Shown here: one piece after another, positions 1-11,249 of the stretch
How positions within the stretch are numbered: the first letter of the stretch is position 1
Layout: every line of letters begins with the position of its first letter
Assembly: GCF_026914185.1 (NCBI RefSeq)
Contig: NC_070573.1
Coordinates: forward strand, 3,403,501-3,467,500
DNA length: 64,000 nt
Source of the DNA: Puccinia triticina
Lineage: Eukaryota; Basidiomycota; Pucciniomycetes; Pucciniales; Pucciniaceae
Reading direction: 5' to 3'
Program-made: the position numbers and the translations under genes
The notes under the pieces: model-generated
Databases searched by the model: none
Told to the model about the DNA's origin: nothing
The model's input: only the letters and a program-made list of their open reading frames with translations

Positions 1-296
1 GGAGATGATCAGTGTATGCGGACGATCGATCGCATTCGCCAGCAGACAGACTGGACATACATAAGCCAACCCCCCCTGGGCGAAACACAAACCACCCCCA
101 GGGGAAGGGTCCAGAAGAGACAAGCCACTATGTATTCAACTCAACCATCGGAATTGTGCTCCCCAATTAGCCTACCCCACATGTCATCCATGGAACCAGA
201 AACCCGTGATCTGTAAGAGATTGGGAGAGACACGAACCCAAGAACAGTTAAAATGAGTGCAAGATAACAATGAAAACAGAAAAAAAATAAGGGATA

Positions 297-857
297 GTGA
301 GGGGTCAGAATGTCAGGCTCAGAGCGAGGAGGGCAGCGATGGAAAGGACAGTATCGAGCGCCTATTCATCCGAAGAGGCCTCCCGAGAGCCAGCAGCCCC
401 CGCGCTATCAACAACAGTGTTAGTGGGGGAGGGCCCTGCACGGGAGCGTCGGCGGCGAGCCGGGCTTGTCGCGCGGGCGGCCGGGGCCGAAGGCACGTCC
501 CGCTCGCCCGTAGGAGCGTCGCACCGGCCGTCCAACAAGGCCCAGCTGTCTCACAGCCAAGGGCGCTCTCCGTGTGCTCTGCATGGCGCAAAACAACACA
601 CATATTTATGTCATCACAGCAACGATATTGTGCTACATAACGCCGCTTGTGCACAGCATGGGGCTCGGGGCGACCATGGCGGCTCGCAGGCCGCCATCGC
701 AGGCTTTCTCTGCCGCTTCGTCCAGCATCGCTTCGTGTCTCGAGCCAGCCGGCTTCGACCTCAGCACGCCCAGGCCCCATTCAGCGCGACGCGCCGTGTC
801 TGGACGCACTCTCGCGTCGCCCATCGCCTGGATGCAGCTAGTCGTGGTCCCAGATGA
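297..857 (+). CDS. Doubtful GC-rich open frame
   Basis: A 186-codon open frame rich in Ala, Arg and Ser. An internal ATG in a reasonable context lies near 339. No domain, signal peptide or membrane segment is visible. The opposite strand is also open over 319-780, which is common by chance in GC-rich DNA, so openness is weak evidence. It could be an exon of a host gene with a splice site near 570, or non-coding. I do not recognise it. Confidence 0.15.
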   Translation: MRGQNVRLRARRAAMERTVSSAYSSEEASREPAAPALSTTVLVGEGPARERRRRAGLVARAAGAEGTSRSPVGASHRPSNKAQLSHSQGRSPCALHGAKQHTYLCHHSNDIVLHNAACAQHGARGDHGGSQAAIAGFLCRFVQHRFVSRASRLRPQHAQAPFSATRRVWTHSRVAHRLDAASRGPR

Positions 858-2955
858 TCCGAGTCTCTCACGGCCTTCTTGGCTGGAGAGAACACCCATC
901 TCACGAGCTTCCCCGGACTTGAACCCCAAAGATCGAGACTAGGCCCAAAGGGGGATCGAGGATTCGAACTCCCGCCAGGGTGAGCAGCTCTTGCCTGTGA
1001 TGTGATTGCTAATGGTGCTGACTTGAGTAGCAGCATCTGGCTCGCAAATCAGTATCCCCCCACGAGTCACGACGCCCGGCGAGCCGGAACCAAGCAGTGA
1101 CGTGATCCACCTCCGCAGATCACTCGCGGCCGCCTACATAAACGACAGAGGCTGAGTCAGGAGCCTCCGCAAATGGACCCAGAGAATGGAGGATCTCCTC
1201 AAGGGCTGCCACATCCCTCCCGATCACAAACACGCACGCCAGCCCATCATTATCCCACCATCGGACAGTCTTCAATCACCTGTCCGTCGAGGAAATGGAC
1301 GACCTTGGCTTCTCGCTCGGCCCCGCTGTAACGCCGGTGCCTCTGAACTCAAGCGTCGAGTGGCTCTGGAAGCAGCTGCCTGACCTCTCAGCTTGCATGC
1401 TGCACTCTTGATTCTCTAGTTCGCGACTTGAGGTCCTCAGGTGTCGGTTACAACATCATCAAACAATTGCCCCGGACAGATGAAGTGACCCAATGTCTGC
1501 AATAAGAACACGCCATTAGTTTGCTACCTATTCGATACAACTGCGATACCACAACATTCTATTTGCATCAGTGTTGCACATTGAGTCAGAGCCACGGAAG
1601 ATGTCGGGGTGCGCTCTCGAGCTGATTGGTGTTTCTCGTTTTGGCTCCGGGTCTGTAAGAGCCCCTCCATGGGTCCTGCGCAATTGGGTTGCTGTCCCGT
1701 ATGTAGCAACCCGAGGCCAAAAAAAAAAAAAAAAAAACTCACATCGCAGTTGCTATCTGCATATGTATCCATTTTCATCATTCATCTCAGTCCAATTGCT
1801 ACATCTATGTAGAAACTTGAGGAAGACATACAGGCTGGCAATCAGTAGTCTATGTCCCATACAAGAGATCCGCCTAGGGTCGTTCCGCTCGGACCGGCCT
1901 GTCGCATCGGTCCGAGAGGACTTTTCTGCTGCGTGGCCGCCGCCCAAGGAGACGAGATCGGCCCGATAAAAAGGAAGAGGGTCCATTGAGAAAACGAAGG
2001 CGGTCCCTTCTCCATCCTTCCCCGCGGACCCGTCCCCCTTTTTTTTAGTCAAGTTTGGCCATCAGGCATTGCACTATGAGTAACATCCACGTTGCAGAGT
2101 AGAAAGCCTAACACAACTGCGTGGCCGCTAGTGACATGGCAATTCTCAAGAAATGATAACAAAGGAATAGAGGAATGAAGAAAGGAAAAATAACACAGGA
2201 CACCAACAACATGCAGATCATCGAGAAAATCGTTCCTCGAGTCACGGAGATAGCGGCAAATTGCCTCCTCCGCCCGTCGGTTTCTGAGCACCATGCCGCG
2301 TCTCTCGGCGTCGAATCGAATCTTGAGCCGCCGCAAGCTCCTCCCAAGAAGATTCGTAAAATGGAAGCCCGTTTCTCGCGCCCCGCAAGAAGGGCAGAGG
2401 GGATCGAGAGGCCTGCAACTCCGGAAACGATGGCTTTTCAGTGCACGATGACCCGAAGCTAGGTGATCCAACCCCGAGCTGGAGGCGATGTGGTGGCCCG
2501 AGGGAGTCTGGTGTCTGGCTGGAGGCGAGAGATCTGCCAATGCTTGTCGTTGGTCCTTCTTGGAATTTCCTTTAGCTATCAGCGTTGGTGTTGGAGAGCA
2601 CTCCAATGGGAGCGGCTGAGTAAGAGAGCTGGAAGGTTGTCCACGCTGGTCACTTCAGTGTCCAAGCTTGTCGTGTTCCGTTTTGAGAGACAAGTAGTAT
2701 TCATTCAATGATATTAATAGCATTTCCACATATACATTTTACAAACATAGTCCAATTTTATAGTCCTTTTAATGGCACACATTTGGTGGATAGATATAAC
2801 AGAACGGTGGTGGTACAAAGGACAGCTTCAGGTGGATGTGAAGGAGCGCAGATATGAATAACAAGAGGTGCAAGAGTGGGATGGTGTAACATGGATTGGC
2901 ACTGACTGACAACCGGGAGAGAATAATCAAAGAATGAAAAAATAAGGAGGGCCGT
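858..2955. other. No convincing gene
   Basis: Mixed GC-rich and AT-rich DNA. It holds an A run of about 18 at 1720-1737, a pair of overlapping opposite-strand frames at 2049-2606 (minus, 185 codons) and 2175-2462 (plus, 95 codons), and nothing with a recognisable motif. The two frames shadow each other and neither shows clear splice signals. The segment 1874-1925 is a short CG-rich imperfect repeat. Confidence 0.4.
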
Positions 2956-2959
2956 TTGT

Positions 2960-3696
2960 TCAAGTACCACTTCCGTCTACATCTTCAGTCTCGGCCAACT
3001 CCTTCAACTGCTCAGGAAGGCCGCTTGGGGCGAACACCATTCCCCGTCGCCGAAGAGCCGATGTCGAAGATGGTGGGCCGTCGAGGGCCGAGACTTGGGC
3101 GGACGAAGGCTCGGGACTCGGAGGGCGATCGTCGGCGGGACTGAGCGCCACGCGGAGAAAGCTCTGGGGGCGGGCGATTTGGATCTTCCATGTCGACTTC
3201 TTGGGCCTGGAAGGCTGGCTGGGCGTGTCTGGCTGGGATCGGCCCGTCCTGCACACGAACCGGATCAATGTCCGCAAGACTCCATCGATGAGGAGGCCCC
3301 AGGAAAGGGCCAGCGAGTCGCTCTTTCTGCTTACCTCGTCTCGGGTGAAGCGGGTGGGGAGACTGCATCGTCAGTCTTGATGATGAGCAGAGGGCTCGCG
3401 ACCCGAGTGCGGTCGGAATCAGAGGAATAGACCGTCGAGCAGCGCGGGATGGCGTGGAGGGAGGAGCAGGAGCCGCGCTTGGGTCGATGGGCGGGGGAAT
3501 TCAGGCGTTCAAGGCCTGCCGAATAGAGGTAGTACTCTTGATCGTCAGGCACGCGTACTTCGTTCCCGTCTGGCTTGGGGATTTCCATCGAGCATCGGAA
3601 GTCTTCAAGCAGGTCCTCCGGCCTGCCGCAACAGTGGAAGGACTCGTCTGAGTCGGAGTCCTCCTCCTCGCGCATCTTCCCCTTGAACAAAGGCAT
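2960..3696 (-). CDS. Two-exon hypothetical protein, 216 aa
   Basis: Exon 1 runs 3696-3335 and exon 2 runs 3248-2960. The 86-nt intron (3334-3249) starts GTAAGC and ends GTGCAG, and joining the exons gives 651 nt, an exact number of codons. The ATG at 3696 opens with MPLFKGKMREEE followed by an acidic Asp/Ser stretch, then a pair of cysteines (HCCGRPEDLL). The C-terminal half is rich in Pro, Ser and basic residues and looks disordered. There is no signal peptide or membrane helix. This is the best candidate for an ordinary host gene in the window. Its first codons and upstream region are duplicated at 46.15-49.0 kb, where the frame changes after about 12 codons. Function unknown; it could be a nuclear or regulatory protein, but nothing proves that. 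Confidence 0.5.
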
Positions 3697-4672
3697 TTCT
3701 TCGGGATTGAGAGAGTGGTTATGGATGCGGTGGAGTGGTAGAAGATGAGTGGGAGGTGGGTATGGGGCTTGGCCGATGTTGGGGTGTGCTGCTCTTCGCT
3801 AGGGAGAAAGGGGGAGGAATCGAGCCTCCCCTGGGGGGAGCACTGGGGTTAAATAAGAATGGTGGTGCAGCAGCAGCACAAGCTGAGGGCTCAGCTTGTG
3901 CCAAACAGAGAGCACAAATCGTTGCGGTTTATTAAGGTTCCAAAAGAAGCGCGTACAAACACAAACACCGGCCAACGACCCCCGGCGGGGCCCTTTCTCC
4001 CGAGGAGAGTTTTCCTGCTGTTGGCTACACTTCTACACTCGATTTATCAGGCCAAATACTGGGCGATTGCAAGCTCAAAAAGAATCGTTTCACCGCACCA
4101 AACATTTGCATTGCTAACATAAGATTTCAGAGAGCTTTCTGCTTAGTACATGGAACGGCTTCTAAGGCCAGTTATACATATATTTCTGGTTGATGCCCAA
4201 AACCAAGCGCCAACATGAACAAAGGCCATCAATTGTTGAGTTTCCGAAGCAATCGTTTTGGAGAAAATTTACAGTAAGCAGTCCGTTTTCAATGCCGTTA
4301 TGGCACCTGTAAATCAGGTATACTCCCACTTGCTACTTCCATTTGTTTACTTGGGCACATCTTTGAAATGGTACTAAAGCGTTGTGTACTCGAGTCCACT
4401 CAACTCACTGGATCTCTTTTTCCCTTGTGGCGCGCGCAGGCCAGACCTGCACATATGGTCCCAATTTTGATAAGAGTCTCAAAAAGAAATGAAAGCGTGT
4501 CCCTCTTGTGAAGTAAGACGACGTCCTGACCAAATCCCATGCCTTGCCATGGTCCACTGAGGCGATTGAGAGTGCCACACCAGCTAAGACAAGCCGTGTC
4601 CTGCCGTGTCCGAGTCTGCTGAATGGCAATCCATCCGAGCTTCTTCATTTTGACCACTGTACAGTTTACTTC
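3652..4672. repeat. Segmental duplication, copy A
   Basis: About 1 kb covering the first codons and the upstream region of the 2960-3696 gene. A close copy is at 46152-49004, interrupted there by two mobile elements. Shared landmarks include the CCTCCTCCTCGCGCATC start, a GCAGCAGCAGCACAAGCT run and a closing block around CCATCCGAG. Copy A lacks the insertions, so it is the uninterrupted form. The 134-codon minus-strand frame at 4400-4804 has no recognisable motif. Confidence 0.75.
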
Positions 4673-5615
4673 GGCCAACTCTTGAAAAGCAACACTGAAG
4701 CGGCAGATAAGGCTCAAGGGTTTATGGAAACTGGTTATTGAAAGCGAGCAAGAGTTGGATTGATCCTTGCGACTGAGTGATCGGGAATTACATAATGAAA
4801 GCAATTACTAGTGGGTCACGGTCCTTAGCACGCAGGCAGTTAAGCTGTTGACCGGCCGGAGCTGTGGCGCAACCACCCAATCCCGACGATGGGACCGCGG
4901 CGCGCAGCTGGGCTCGAAGCAGGAGGCAAAGAAGGAAAACTAAGTGGCACATCGCAGGTAGGTCCGTTCAATCCTTGGTTGATTTTTGCGAGCGGGATGC
5001 TATAGGTTTGTAGTTTCCGGATGTGGATGCGGAAAATTCACGGGGCTGGGCTGGTGAGGTGGCAGCCCTTTTAGACTCTTCTGTCCGTCTGGATTCAACC
5101 ATTAACGCTTCCAACAGTGAAGGTGGCTGGCGTAGCGAGTTTCGTGGCCACCGATGTCCATGTCGCCGCCTGTCGCCGCGAGGAACGCCAGTCATAGTCC
5201 CAGAAATCACACGCCCGAATTTTGGATCCTTCAGGCTGACATTGACAACGAGCTGCCGCGCAAAAGGTCACCCAAGGGTCTCTCGCGGTCAACACTGCGG
5301 TGGCATGGATATGAGGGCAGCATAGTCGATCGCCCACAAATATGCCGGTCTGCTGCCGGGCACTCGCAAGCTTGAGGCCTAAACCCTTTTACTGACTGGC
5401 CGGCGCCCCACCCGGCAGACTGACTGCGTAGGTTTTGCCGGTCGAATGCCGAGAATTAAACCAGATCCACACACCCACCTCTCCAGCCACCCTCGCCCCC
5501 GACTGATCAGAAAACCGAGCATCGCTCTTGCATCCAGAAACCAGCGCAAAACGACCCAAACCAAACCAATCTCAACGTCCGGGAACCAGCGACCGCAACA
5601 CCGACCCTTCCGCCA
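4673..5615. other. No gene seen
   Basis: Several short overlapping frames occur on both strands (for example 5023-5325 plus and 5095-5337 minus) but none has a motif or splice logic. At 5340-5460 there are short imperfect repeats of a CCGGCAGACTG-like word that recur around 9440-9700. Confidence 0.35.
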
Positions 5616-5707
5616 CGACGGATCCAATGATTGTCAGCAAACAGAGACAGGTAAAGTGATGAACTCTTCGCACGACGGCCCCCGCAAAAAATCGGAAGGT
5701 CACAAGA

Positions 5708-5860
5708 ATGACCTACAACGCGATCATGAAGCGTAACTCGACTTACCTCTCGGCCATCTTTACCGGCTCGTTCATGTTCAGCATTGGCTTTGACTTTCTA
5801 ATGGGAACAGCCCAACAAAAATGTGCCCTCACTCATCCTCCCTATTTTCTTCACTCGGAT
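5708..5860 (+). pseudogene. Fragment resembling cytochrome bc1 subunit 9
   Basis: The frame from the ATG at 5708 reads TYNAIMKRNSTYLSAIFTG and then SFMFSIGFD. This fits the small membrane-spanning subunit 9 of mitochondrial complex III (QCR9 family): a Tyr-Asn/Lys start, the KRNS motif, one hydrophobic helix and a Phe-Asp ending the helix. The family then continues with a Trp-containing stretch (roughly W-(D/E)-x-H-N-x-G-K) that should contact the matrix side; that part is missing here and the frame runs into unrelated residues and a stop. A possible upstream exon ends at 5650 (CAG/GTAAAG). I read this as a partial or broken copy; a short real gene with an unrecognised last exon remains possible. 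Confidence 0.4.
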
Positions 5861-6800
5861 TATAGATAAGCTCGGACTGACTCTTGTATTCTTTGTTTGC
5901 TCTCTCCTTGATAGAAATTGTGGTCCACGGTCCACTGTCAAAGACAACGCAAGCTTATAAACTCCTTCCCTGTACCACAAAGAACGCCAACCTTTCAACG
6001 CACACCTTATGCGCCTCCATACGCCCCTTTTTTGCGCTTCTGACGACGGTCAGTGTAGACGAATATTGGTTGACGACGATGTCCAGCTTGCGTTGAAATG
6101 AAAGATGTTGTACTACACAAAGAAAGCGACCACATCTCTGTCGAGACTGGCATGCTTGAGAAGGGTCGCATGATGGGCATCTCGGCGAAGATCTCGCGCT
6201 GCACCATCTTGATTACGCCGGAGTTCAAGGCGCAGTTGACCTTCGGCCAGCCCTTGAGGTTTCCAAAAGGACCATCGGCGAGTGGTGAAGGTCCAAGGAT
6301 GCCTTGGCAGAATCAAGTCTCAATTGTAACTCGTAGCTCAACCAGTCCACCCCTGTAATCAAAGGTGACACTCCTCGAAAGTGCTGATCTTCCAACTAAA
6401 CATTCCCTTCATCGAAGCTGGATCCAGAGTATAACGGTTGATGCCCAATATCCAGCTCTTCTAGTCCTGTCCACCACAACTAGAAAAAGATCCGAGGCCC
6501 TTACAGATCAGAGCTACCTGCCGGGCGAAATGACGGCGATGGCTGGATTGGCTTCTTAATCCGCGAAATTATAATGCTGTCTGGATCTAGCAGCGGAATA
6601 CGCTCCCTCAGTGGATCATAAAAGTTTCAATACCTAAGCATGTTTCTCCAGACCTGAGCAAACAAATTATGGTGATTGTCTTGATATATACAAAAGTGAA
6701 GCAAGCGTGCAGAATTAAAGGAGCGAAGTGATTCAAGAGAGTGTTCGCACTAGGGAAAGGGATTGATTCGATGAAAAATATATAAAAATCCAGCCATTTA
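5861..6800. other. No convincing gene
   Basis: An 86-codon plus-strand frame at 6098-6358 and a 73-codon minus frame at 6007-6228 overlap each other. Neither has a motif I recognise. The rest is AT-rich spacer leading to the TA dinucleotide that flanks the next element. Confidence 0.35.
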
Positions 6801-8635
6801 CAGCTAGCCCAGAAGAGCTTGCGACTTTGGCCGCAAACTCTGAGAGTTTGTGCCGCAGCAGCAAGAGTTTTCCGCAGCTGTTGACAGCCGTGCGCACGGA
6901 CCGTGCTTGGGGGATCCCGGGGGAGCCCGCAGGAAGGCTGCTTACCACCGATCCACATCCAGCCTGCCACCACCAACCCACTGCCGTCAAATCACCACCA
7001 CCATCAAATCCATACATCTCCCCTCCACCGCAAATCTACCCCAGCAGCCAAGGATCATTGAAACAATCACATCCGGCCATTGGAACAATCCAAAACAGGT
7101 GAGTTGGTTACCATCAGTGTTATAGAGAGCACGCAAGACTAACTCTTATGCCGATATTGATTACTTCCGTTCCTCTTGGCAGGAATCAATTGAGATGGGA
7201 CTGGTGCGGTTTATTGGTTCAATCCGGTGGGAAGTTATGAGCAAGAAAGATGCAGGGCCGCCGGGGCGGCACAAAGTCTAGTCCAGCCGTTTTTGGACAA
7301 CCAGGTGAGAAGTGTTTCACAAGGGGGAGGCTATAGACTCCTATATATATGCAATCATGTGATATCTCTTGAGAAATTGACTGCTTGTCTTGTACTCTGC
7401 AAATTCTTTTTAAAAACCTGGGTCAGGTTGGAGGCAAGAATATGACTTGTGATCCGTCCGGCCCAGCTCCTCCACCCGAGCCGGTCTACGCCCAAGGCAA
7501 ATCTCACCCTCCCCCTCAATCACAATTGCCGTTGGAAAAGGTCAAAGCCTTGGTCACGGACGCGTTCACTTGCGCGGCTGAGAGACATATTGAAGTCGGT
7601 GACGGCTTGGAGATCTTTGTTGTTGAGCCCGGAAAAGGCGTCCGTGTGATCCGTAAGGAACTCAAGAGAGATTATTTTCTTTGGGCTCTAACTTGTATTT
7701 CTCATCTTTTCTAGCCCCGATATCTTTTGACTCAAAATGAGAATCAATTATCCTTGTGATTGAGTCTTCTTGGCTCACAAATCCTTTGATAGCTGTGATA
7801 GCTGTTGGCCGAGGCTCTAATTCAAGCCACCATATGTCATTCACTGTTTAACTAGCGGCTGGAGTGCACATAATTTGAAATTATAGCTTGTAAATCCGAT
7901 TGTGATGTAGATGGGTTCTTCAATTTATACACACATAAAACATGCCTACACCTTGTAAACTACTCCAATCAACCAGCTGGAAGAATGACCGTGTACATCA
8001 TTTTTTGTGCATGCAGGATGGTTACGCACCCAGACCATTACTCTTGTGCATTGATACTCACCAGTATGATCCCCATATTCCCCATGGATGTTTAAGGACA
8101 TCGAGGTTCAGCTTTCCAACTATCTACAGTTTTAAACTGGTTTGCCGAGCTGGGAGATATACATTGATTTCGGCGAGGGGTTTTCCATCGAGGGCCGCCC
8201 AAATAACGGCGAATTTGAATCCGGCGCTATACTTCACATACATTGTGCCTGAAGGAGCAAAAAAGGAAACCAGAAAAAAAGAGAACTCATATCAGCTTGG
8301 GGTTGCAGAAAATGACAAGCAAACAAACCATTTAGAAAAAATCTACTCGTGATTCGACAACGGTCGGCGTTGGTGATTCGACGACGGTTGGCGGTGGTGA
8401 TTCGACAACGGTCGGCAGTGGTGATTTGACGACGATTGGCGGTGGTGATTTGACAACGGTTGGCGGTGGGTTGGTGGTGGCAGGCTGATGTGGATCGGTG
8501 GCAGGCAGCCTTCCTGCGGGATCCCCCAAGCACGGTCCGCGCGCACGGCTGTCAACAGCTGCGGAAAACTCTTGCCGCTGCGGCACAAACTCTCAGAGTT
8601 TGCGGCCAAAGTCGCAAGCTCTTCTGGGCTAGCTG
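6801..8635. mobile_element. Pack-type TA element carrying host exons
   Basis: The two ends are inverted copies of each other for roughly 200 bp, starting CAGCTAGCCCAGAAGAGCTT at 6801 and ending with its complement at 8635. A TA dinucleotide lies directly outside each end (6799-6800 and 8636-8637), the duplication expected of Tc1/mariner-like insertion. The arms differ by a few substitutions and one 12-bp indel. There is no transposase inside; instead it carries exons of a proteasome gene at 7183-7714. The inner part of the right arm (about 8340-8480) contains a run of 24-bp degenerate units of the form GGTGATT-TGACAACGGTTGGC. A two-base duplication is weak alone, but it coincides exactly with the arm ends. 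Confidence 0.7.
7183..7714 (+). pseudogene. PRE7: Captured proteasome beta-6 C-terminal exons
   Basis: Two exons: 7183-7304 and 7427-7714, separated by an intron beginning GTGAGA and ending GTCAG. The first reads GTGAVYWFNPVGSYEQE and ends QSLVQPFLDNQ; the second starts VGGKNM, has a Pro-rich insert of about 20 residues, then DAFTCAAERHIEVGDGLEIF and ends RKELKRD. This order matches the C-terminal third of 20S proteasome subunit beta type-6 (PSMB1, yeast PRE7), which forms part of the beta ring and is not itself catalytic. The N-terminal two thirds are absent. There is an in-frame TGA at 7191-7193, and the frame runs about 14 codons beyond the family's usual Lys-Arg-Asp end. It therefore cannot make a working subunit. 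Its position between inverted arms indicates transduplication by the element. Confidence 0.75.
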
Positions 8636-8637
8636 TA

Positions 8638-9853
8638 TCTACTCCCATGGGGGGAGATGAATCTAGCCTAAGCAATTCTGCTTTGGTAGAATCAGCATGG
8701 TTATGTACACACAAAAAAAATGTCAAGTACGTATGCTGACCATCTCAGGTGCCCACCCTCCCACCCAGCCGCGGGCGGATCTCATCCAGTATGACGGGTT
8801 GCCAAAGCGAGCAGAGAGAAAATTCAGCAGATACTTGGATGAAATCACGCAATAGTCTGAGGGCACTTGGCTTACGTTACTTAAACAGGTTGATACTGCA
8901 ACCAAAGTCACCAGGAGAAATCGAGTAATTGGAAGCATTGTTGGGGGCTGTTGGGGCTACATGTAATCATGGTTTAATATTGTGCAGCACAAGGAATAGG
9001 CTGTGAGCCAGTCTGACAATCTACTAGAGACTCACTTTAGGTGCTAATGTTGATGAATGGGCTGAGAAGATCTTGCAAGTGCTGGCGAGCTGAGACGATG
9101 TTGGAACAAGTGATTGATGGGCGCGGTTGGGCTGGATGAGTAGGGGCTTATATAGACGTCTCCAATGGCCTTGAGCAATCTGTTTATGTTATCCCTTTTG
9201 TTTCTCCTGTGACTGTCTATTATCTGGTCATTCTCCGCAAAATTTTCCCAGCCGGGCTCACATGTCGGCTTGACATTATCCTCGGCTGGCCATCAATGAC
9301 ACTGATGCGAGCTTAACCCGCGAGCCACTCGCATGCCAACTCCAAGGCGCTCACTCATGATGAACATACACCACAAGAGCGATTTCGGCTCCCTCGGACC
9401 GACAACCCAACGCCAAAGGGGCACATGTTGGGCTACCGTGTGAATACAGGGCAGCCCGTCGTCAGGCTTTCGCGAGGGTCAGTCCGCCAATCTTCTTTTG
9501 GTCAAGATGTACGGCGGACTGACCTAGGTCAAGCCACCGCCGGTCTGCTGGCCTGTTGCCGGCGGGACACTCGGTGGCTCGACCTGGGTCGATCAGTCGC
9601 CCGTCTGCCGGTCTGATGCCGGGCGGACTGTCGCTGGCTTGACCCATGCTGGGCTGACTGTCAGCCTGACTGCTAGCCGCCCACTCCCACACCCGTCAGA
9701 CTGCCGACAGGTATTTCCCTGGCGTTCGACGGTTACCCGCCGGCGCACCGACACCCCATATTGTCGGCAGCCCGACATCCTCACGCCCAGCATGTGATGT
9801 GAACTGGGAGCCCGACCGTAAGATGTCTGAGTTCTGACGGACACTGGGGCTGA
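8638..9853. other. Spacer with GC-rich imperfect repeats
   Basis: No gene seen. From about 9440 to 9720 a word of the type GTCTGCCGGTCTGATGCCGGG recurs in degenerate form with related CGGC-rich words, giving several chance frames. The same kind of word appears near 5340-5460. Confidence 0.35.
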
Positions 9854-10391
9854 GAGCATCTCCAGCAGAGCGGGGATGGGACCCGCGAGCTATAGCCGGC
9901 CGGGACCACCTTTCACACCACTGTCTCAGCTGTTTCACGGCAGCTCCACAGCAGACTGGCGATCACACCGGGGGTGGATAGCCAGATTGCCCTGCAAAAC
10001 AGCACCAGGATGAATTTGGTCGAGTTACTCAACTTCATGGACGACGACGACGACTTCGTGGCCTACCACACATTTGATCGGATTATCTCAGGCGAGCGCG
10101 ATGAACCTCGAAGGGGAGGAGGATCCACTGTTGGCCAACAAACAATCAATTGTGAACGCCGCAAAGGTGAACTTCAGCTTCACAAAGATTATTTTTCTGA
10201 TAACCCGTCATATCCGGAAGAAATTTTTCGCCAACGATTCCGAATGCACCAAAGCTTATTTGTCCAAATGATCAATGAAGTTGTGGCATACAATTGATAT
10301 TTTGTCCAGAAGCGGAACACCACTGGTCAGCTTGGGTTTTCGCCGTATCAAAAGATATCATGCGCCATGAGGATGCTTGCTTATGGCTGCA
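9854..10391 (+). mobile_element. PIF/Harbinger element, 5' end only
   Basis: The segment starts GAGCATCTCCAGCAG at 9854, the kind of terminal repeat seen on PIF/Harbinger elements; a related start (GAGCATCC) is on the MITE at 47244. A transposase N-terminus follows at 10010. No matching right end was found, and similarity to a transposase stops at about 10391, so the element is truncated. Confidence 0.55.
10010..10391 (+). pseudogene. PIF/Harbinger transposase, N-terminal fragment
   Basis: From the ATG at 10010 the frame gives an acidic patch (MDDDDDF), then CERRKGELQLHKDYFSDNP and EIFRQRFRMHQSLFVQMI. These match the region just before the catalytic domain of Harbinger nucleases (YF..NP..., FR.RFRM...LF). 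A TGA at 10295-10297 interrupts the frame, but it continues in phase with YFVQKRNTTGQLGFSPYQK and CAMRMLAYG, also typical of the family. Then similarity ends; the DDE triad is missing. The enzyme would cut and rejoin the element's ends at TWA targets. This copy is dead. Confidence 0.7.
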
Positions 10392-11249
10392 GTTTTGGTC
10401 TTTGGTGTTTTTTTGTTTGCAGGCTTGTTGGCTTTCTTTCCTTGAGTGGGTTGATGATTTTCAACTTGTGGAGACGGTGTTCTCGGTGGAGGGCTAGGAG
10501 CAGGATCTTGCAGAGTTGGATCGATCATGTTGTTGGCGCGGGTGATCACTGGCAAGTGGGCGATGTCTGGTGTGTAGCAGCCTGGGTCCCGGGTGGCGAT
10601 GGGATGGGGTTTGTAGCCAGCCGCGGTCTGGGATGGGATGGACCTGGATTGATCACAGGTCGTTTAATGGGTCTTCTGGACCCCCGAAATGTGGAGTGAC
10701 CTGCCAAACAAGTCCAAAACTCGCGCGGTCCAAGCTCTGCTGGAGATCTTTGTTGGTCACCTGAGGAACACTGAACCATGCAGAATTCCAGTCCCCCAGC
10801 TTCCCAATCTGTTCCCAATTTGACATCATGAACAGTCACAAGCCGCTTTTGCAAGATAACCAAGATAGCTCTTCTCAATTGGAGCCCCTCACCCTTGCCA
10901 CCATGCCTGTTGGTGAGAGGTACCTGATGAGATGAATCATCCTGGGGCAGCAGAACTCAGAGATGAGTGAGTTTGTGGAAGGATGATTCATTGCATCATA
11001 GAAATGAAAGAACAAGGAAAAGAAGAAAAAGAGAAACAGAAAGAAACACTAACCTGGGGCAGCAGAACACAGAGATGAGTGAGTTCGTGGAAGGATGAGG
11101 AAAAGGGCTTCCACGTCTCTGCTGCCTCAGGTAACTAAATACAGGATGTCACGGCTGTGAAAGGTGAGAGAAAGGTTTGAAGCAGGAAAACATGAGAGAA
11201 ACATGAAACAACAACACTACAACTCAACAGTACCCAATTGTTCACATAG
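10392..11249. other. Unassigned segment between two broken genes
   Basis: A minus-strand frame at 10358-10555 is rich in Pro and Lys (QGKKANKPANKKTPKTKT) and could be an exon; a further minus frame spans 10546-10878. No domain is visible. A 45-bp block (CTGGGGCAGCAGAAC...) near 10943-10988 is repeated at about 11053-11098, 110 bp further on. Confidence 0.3.

Noticed and set aside
319..780. 153-codon minus-strand gene
   Set aside because: Shadow of an equally doubtful plus-strand frame in GC-rich DNA; no motif or splice signal.
945..1060. tRNA gene or SINE on the minus strand (AGTTCGAATCC box)
   Set aside because: Only a B-box-like word is present; the T-arm does not pair and no A box is at the right distance.
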